DNA from: Acidobacteriaceae bacterium
Lineage (GTDB): Bacteria > Acidobacteriota > Terriglobia > Terriglobales > Acidobacteriaceae
Assembly: GCA_003167305.1 (NCBI GenBank)
Contig: PMTP01000076.1
Span: 346-13,645 of the forward strand
Direction: 5' to 3'
Length of the DNA: 13,300 bases
Part shown: piece after piece, positions 12,426-13,300 of the stretch
Layout of the letters: every line of letters begins with the position of its first letter
How positions within the stretch are numbered: the stretch's first letter is position 1
Program-made: the position numbers and the translations under genes
The notes under the pieces: model-generated
The model's input: only the letters and a program-made list of their open reading frames with translations
Database searches by the model: none
Told to the model about the DNA's origin: nothing

Positions 12426-13172
12426 TTACAGCCCCAGCCCGCCATCGACGGCCAGCACCTGTCCGGTGATGAAGTGCGGCCCGGCGGCAAAGAAGAGCAC
12501 TGCCTGAGCCACGTCGTCCACGCTGCCGTTGCGCCGCATGGGCGTCTTGGCTGCAAAATGCGCCGCCTGGCCAGCGCCGCGCTCAATTTCCTCTGCTTCC
12601 AGCACAATCCATCCGGGCGCAACGCAGTTGACGCTCACCTCGGGGGCAAAGGCCTTGGCCATTGCCTGCGTGAGCATGTGCAGCGCGGCCTTCGATGCGC
12701 AGTAGTGCGCGTGATTGGCCCAGGCATGAATGCCGCCCAGCGAGCCGATGTTGACGATTCTGCCCTTGGCGGCGCGCAGATACGGGAGCGCTTCACGCGC
12801 TACCAGAAACGGCCCGCGCGCATTGGTCTCGAAGACCGCATCCCACTGCTCAAGGGTGAGCGAGTCCAGCGGAGCGGATGCAAAGACGGCGGCATTGTTC
12901 ACTATGAGATCGAGCCGCCCGAAAGAGCTCAAGGCTGCGGCGACGGCGGCGCGCACAGAGGCCTCGGAGCGCACATCGCACTCGACGGCCAGCGCGCGGC
13001 GGCCCAGGTTCTCGATTTCGCTCGCTGTTTGGACAGCTTCAGCGCGGGAGCTGCGGAAGGTGAGGGCCACGTCCGCGCCGGCCTCGGCCAAGGCCAGCGC
13101 AATCCCCCGGCCCACGCGCCGCGCGCCGCCCGTGACCAGTGCCGATTTGCCGAGAAGGGATTGGTTGGTCAT
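12426..13172 (-). CDS. Short-chain dehydrogenase/reductase (pteridine reductase- or FabG-like)
   Basis: NAD(P)H-dependent oxidoreductase of the classical SDR family, 248 residues. The cofactor motif is TGGARRVG (14-21); an Arg-Arg here is frequent in pterin/dihydrofolate reductases such as FolM and PTR1 and suggests NADPH. Other motifs are CDV (65-67), NNAA (92-95), catalytic S144 in NIGS, Y157 and K161 in YCASK, and the C-terminal FITGQVLAVDGG. Substrate cannot be settled from sequence; dihydropteridine or 3-oxoacyl-ACP are the leading options. I start at ATG 13172; a longer frame to 13229 runs through a palindromic repeat. It faces the phosphatase gene with about 32 bp between stops. Confidence 0.88.
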   Translation of the reverse strand: MTNQSLLGKSALVTGGARRVGRGIALALAEAGADVALTFRSSRAEAVQTASEIENLGRRALAVECDVRSEASVRAAVAAALSSFGRLDLIVNNAAVFASAPLDSLTLEQWDAVFETNARGPFLVAREALPYLRAAKGRIVNIGSLGGIHAWANHAHYCASKAALHMLTQAMAKAFAPEVSVNCVAPGWIVLEAEEIERGAGQAAHFAAKTPMRRNGSVDDVAQAVLFFAAGPHFITGQVLAVDGGLGL

Positions 13173-13180
13173 TGTTCTGC

Positions 13181-13253
13181 TTTGAAAGGGCTCGGCTTTA
13201 GCCGTGCCGAAAAGCCGCAAAATCAACACGGGACTTTAGCCCCTGAGAGAATG
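13181..13253 (+). repeat. Two-hairpin palindromic repeat, copy 3
   Basis: Third unit of the family at 8694 and 8783, single here. First palindrome GGCTCGGC TTTA GCCGTGCC (8 pairs, one G-T), second GGGAC TTTA GCCCC (one mismatch). It starts 9 bp upstream of the SDR start codon and would lie in that gene's leader. Confidence 0.8.
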
Positions 13254-13260
13254 CGGACGT

Positions 13261-13288
13261 AGCATAAAATCCGTGCAAAGCTTCACAA
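13261..13288 (-). promoter_or_regulatory. Possible SDR promoter
   Basis: Minus-strand TTGTGA (13283-13288) and TATGCT (13261-13266), 16 nt apart, each 4 of 6 to consensus. If used, the palindromic repeat copy 3 would be transcribed in the SDR leader. Confidence 0.25.
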
Positions 13289-13300
13289 ATAAAGACTGTC

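Noticed and set aside
12195..13262. 355-codon plus-strand open frame opposite the SDR gene
   Set aside because: Overlaps the phosphatase and SDR genes, both with clear family motifs; its low-complexity translation matches no family I know.

Overview
This is a GC-rich, gene-dense chromosomal stretch from a Gram-negative bacterium. The lpxD gene and a PagL-like outer-membrane protein show that it makes lipid A. The gene types and several families of short palindromic intergenic repeats suggest an Acidobacteriota member, probably Terriglobia. That placement is inferred from general resemblance and has not been tested by a search.

Layout. Positions 1-1374 (minus strand) hold the 5' part of dnaJ, cut by the window edge, and a complete higB-higA type II toxin-antitoxin pair upstream of it. 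Positions 1381-1792 hold no intact gene, only what may be a decayed SpoA/FliN-like fragment. pdxS (PLP synthase) follows at 1793-2746. Positions 2747-4247 are the least familiar part: two tandem copies, about 651 bp apart, of a cassette. Each cassette has a conserved leader, a strong Shine-Dalgarno, a 114-115 residue protein I do not recognise, and an intrinsic terminator. The second copy also keeps a 53-codon upstream ORF that overlaps the start of the main gene; in the first copy this ORF is broken by one extra base. Next comes a hicAB module whose toxin gene hicA is frameshifted while hicB is intact.

From 5106 the content is core metabolism and envelope: lpxD; a small predicted lipoprotein overlapping it; then on the minus strand an exported protein of unknown function, glutamate formimidoyltransferase, a PagL-type lipid A deacylase-like protein and yebC. 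purQ and a CpsB/YwqE-type PHP phosphatase follow on the plus strand, and an SDR-family reductase on the minus strand ends the window.

The genes do not form one pathway. lpxD and the PagL-like protein both concern lipid A, and formimidoyltransferase and possibly the SDR touch folate or pterin chemistry, but these links are loose. The most distinctive features are the duplicated unknown cassette with signs of rapid protein divergence, two palindromic repeat families (one forming the 5' end of a lipoprotein gene), a heptanucleotide repeat array facing an inverted partial copy between purQ and the phosphatase gene, and a recurring TAnnnT hexamer 6-7 nt before start codons that suggests leaderless transcription.
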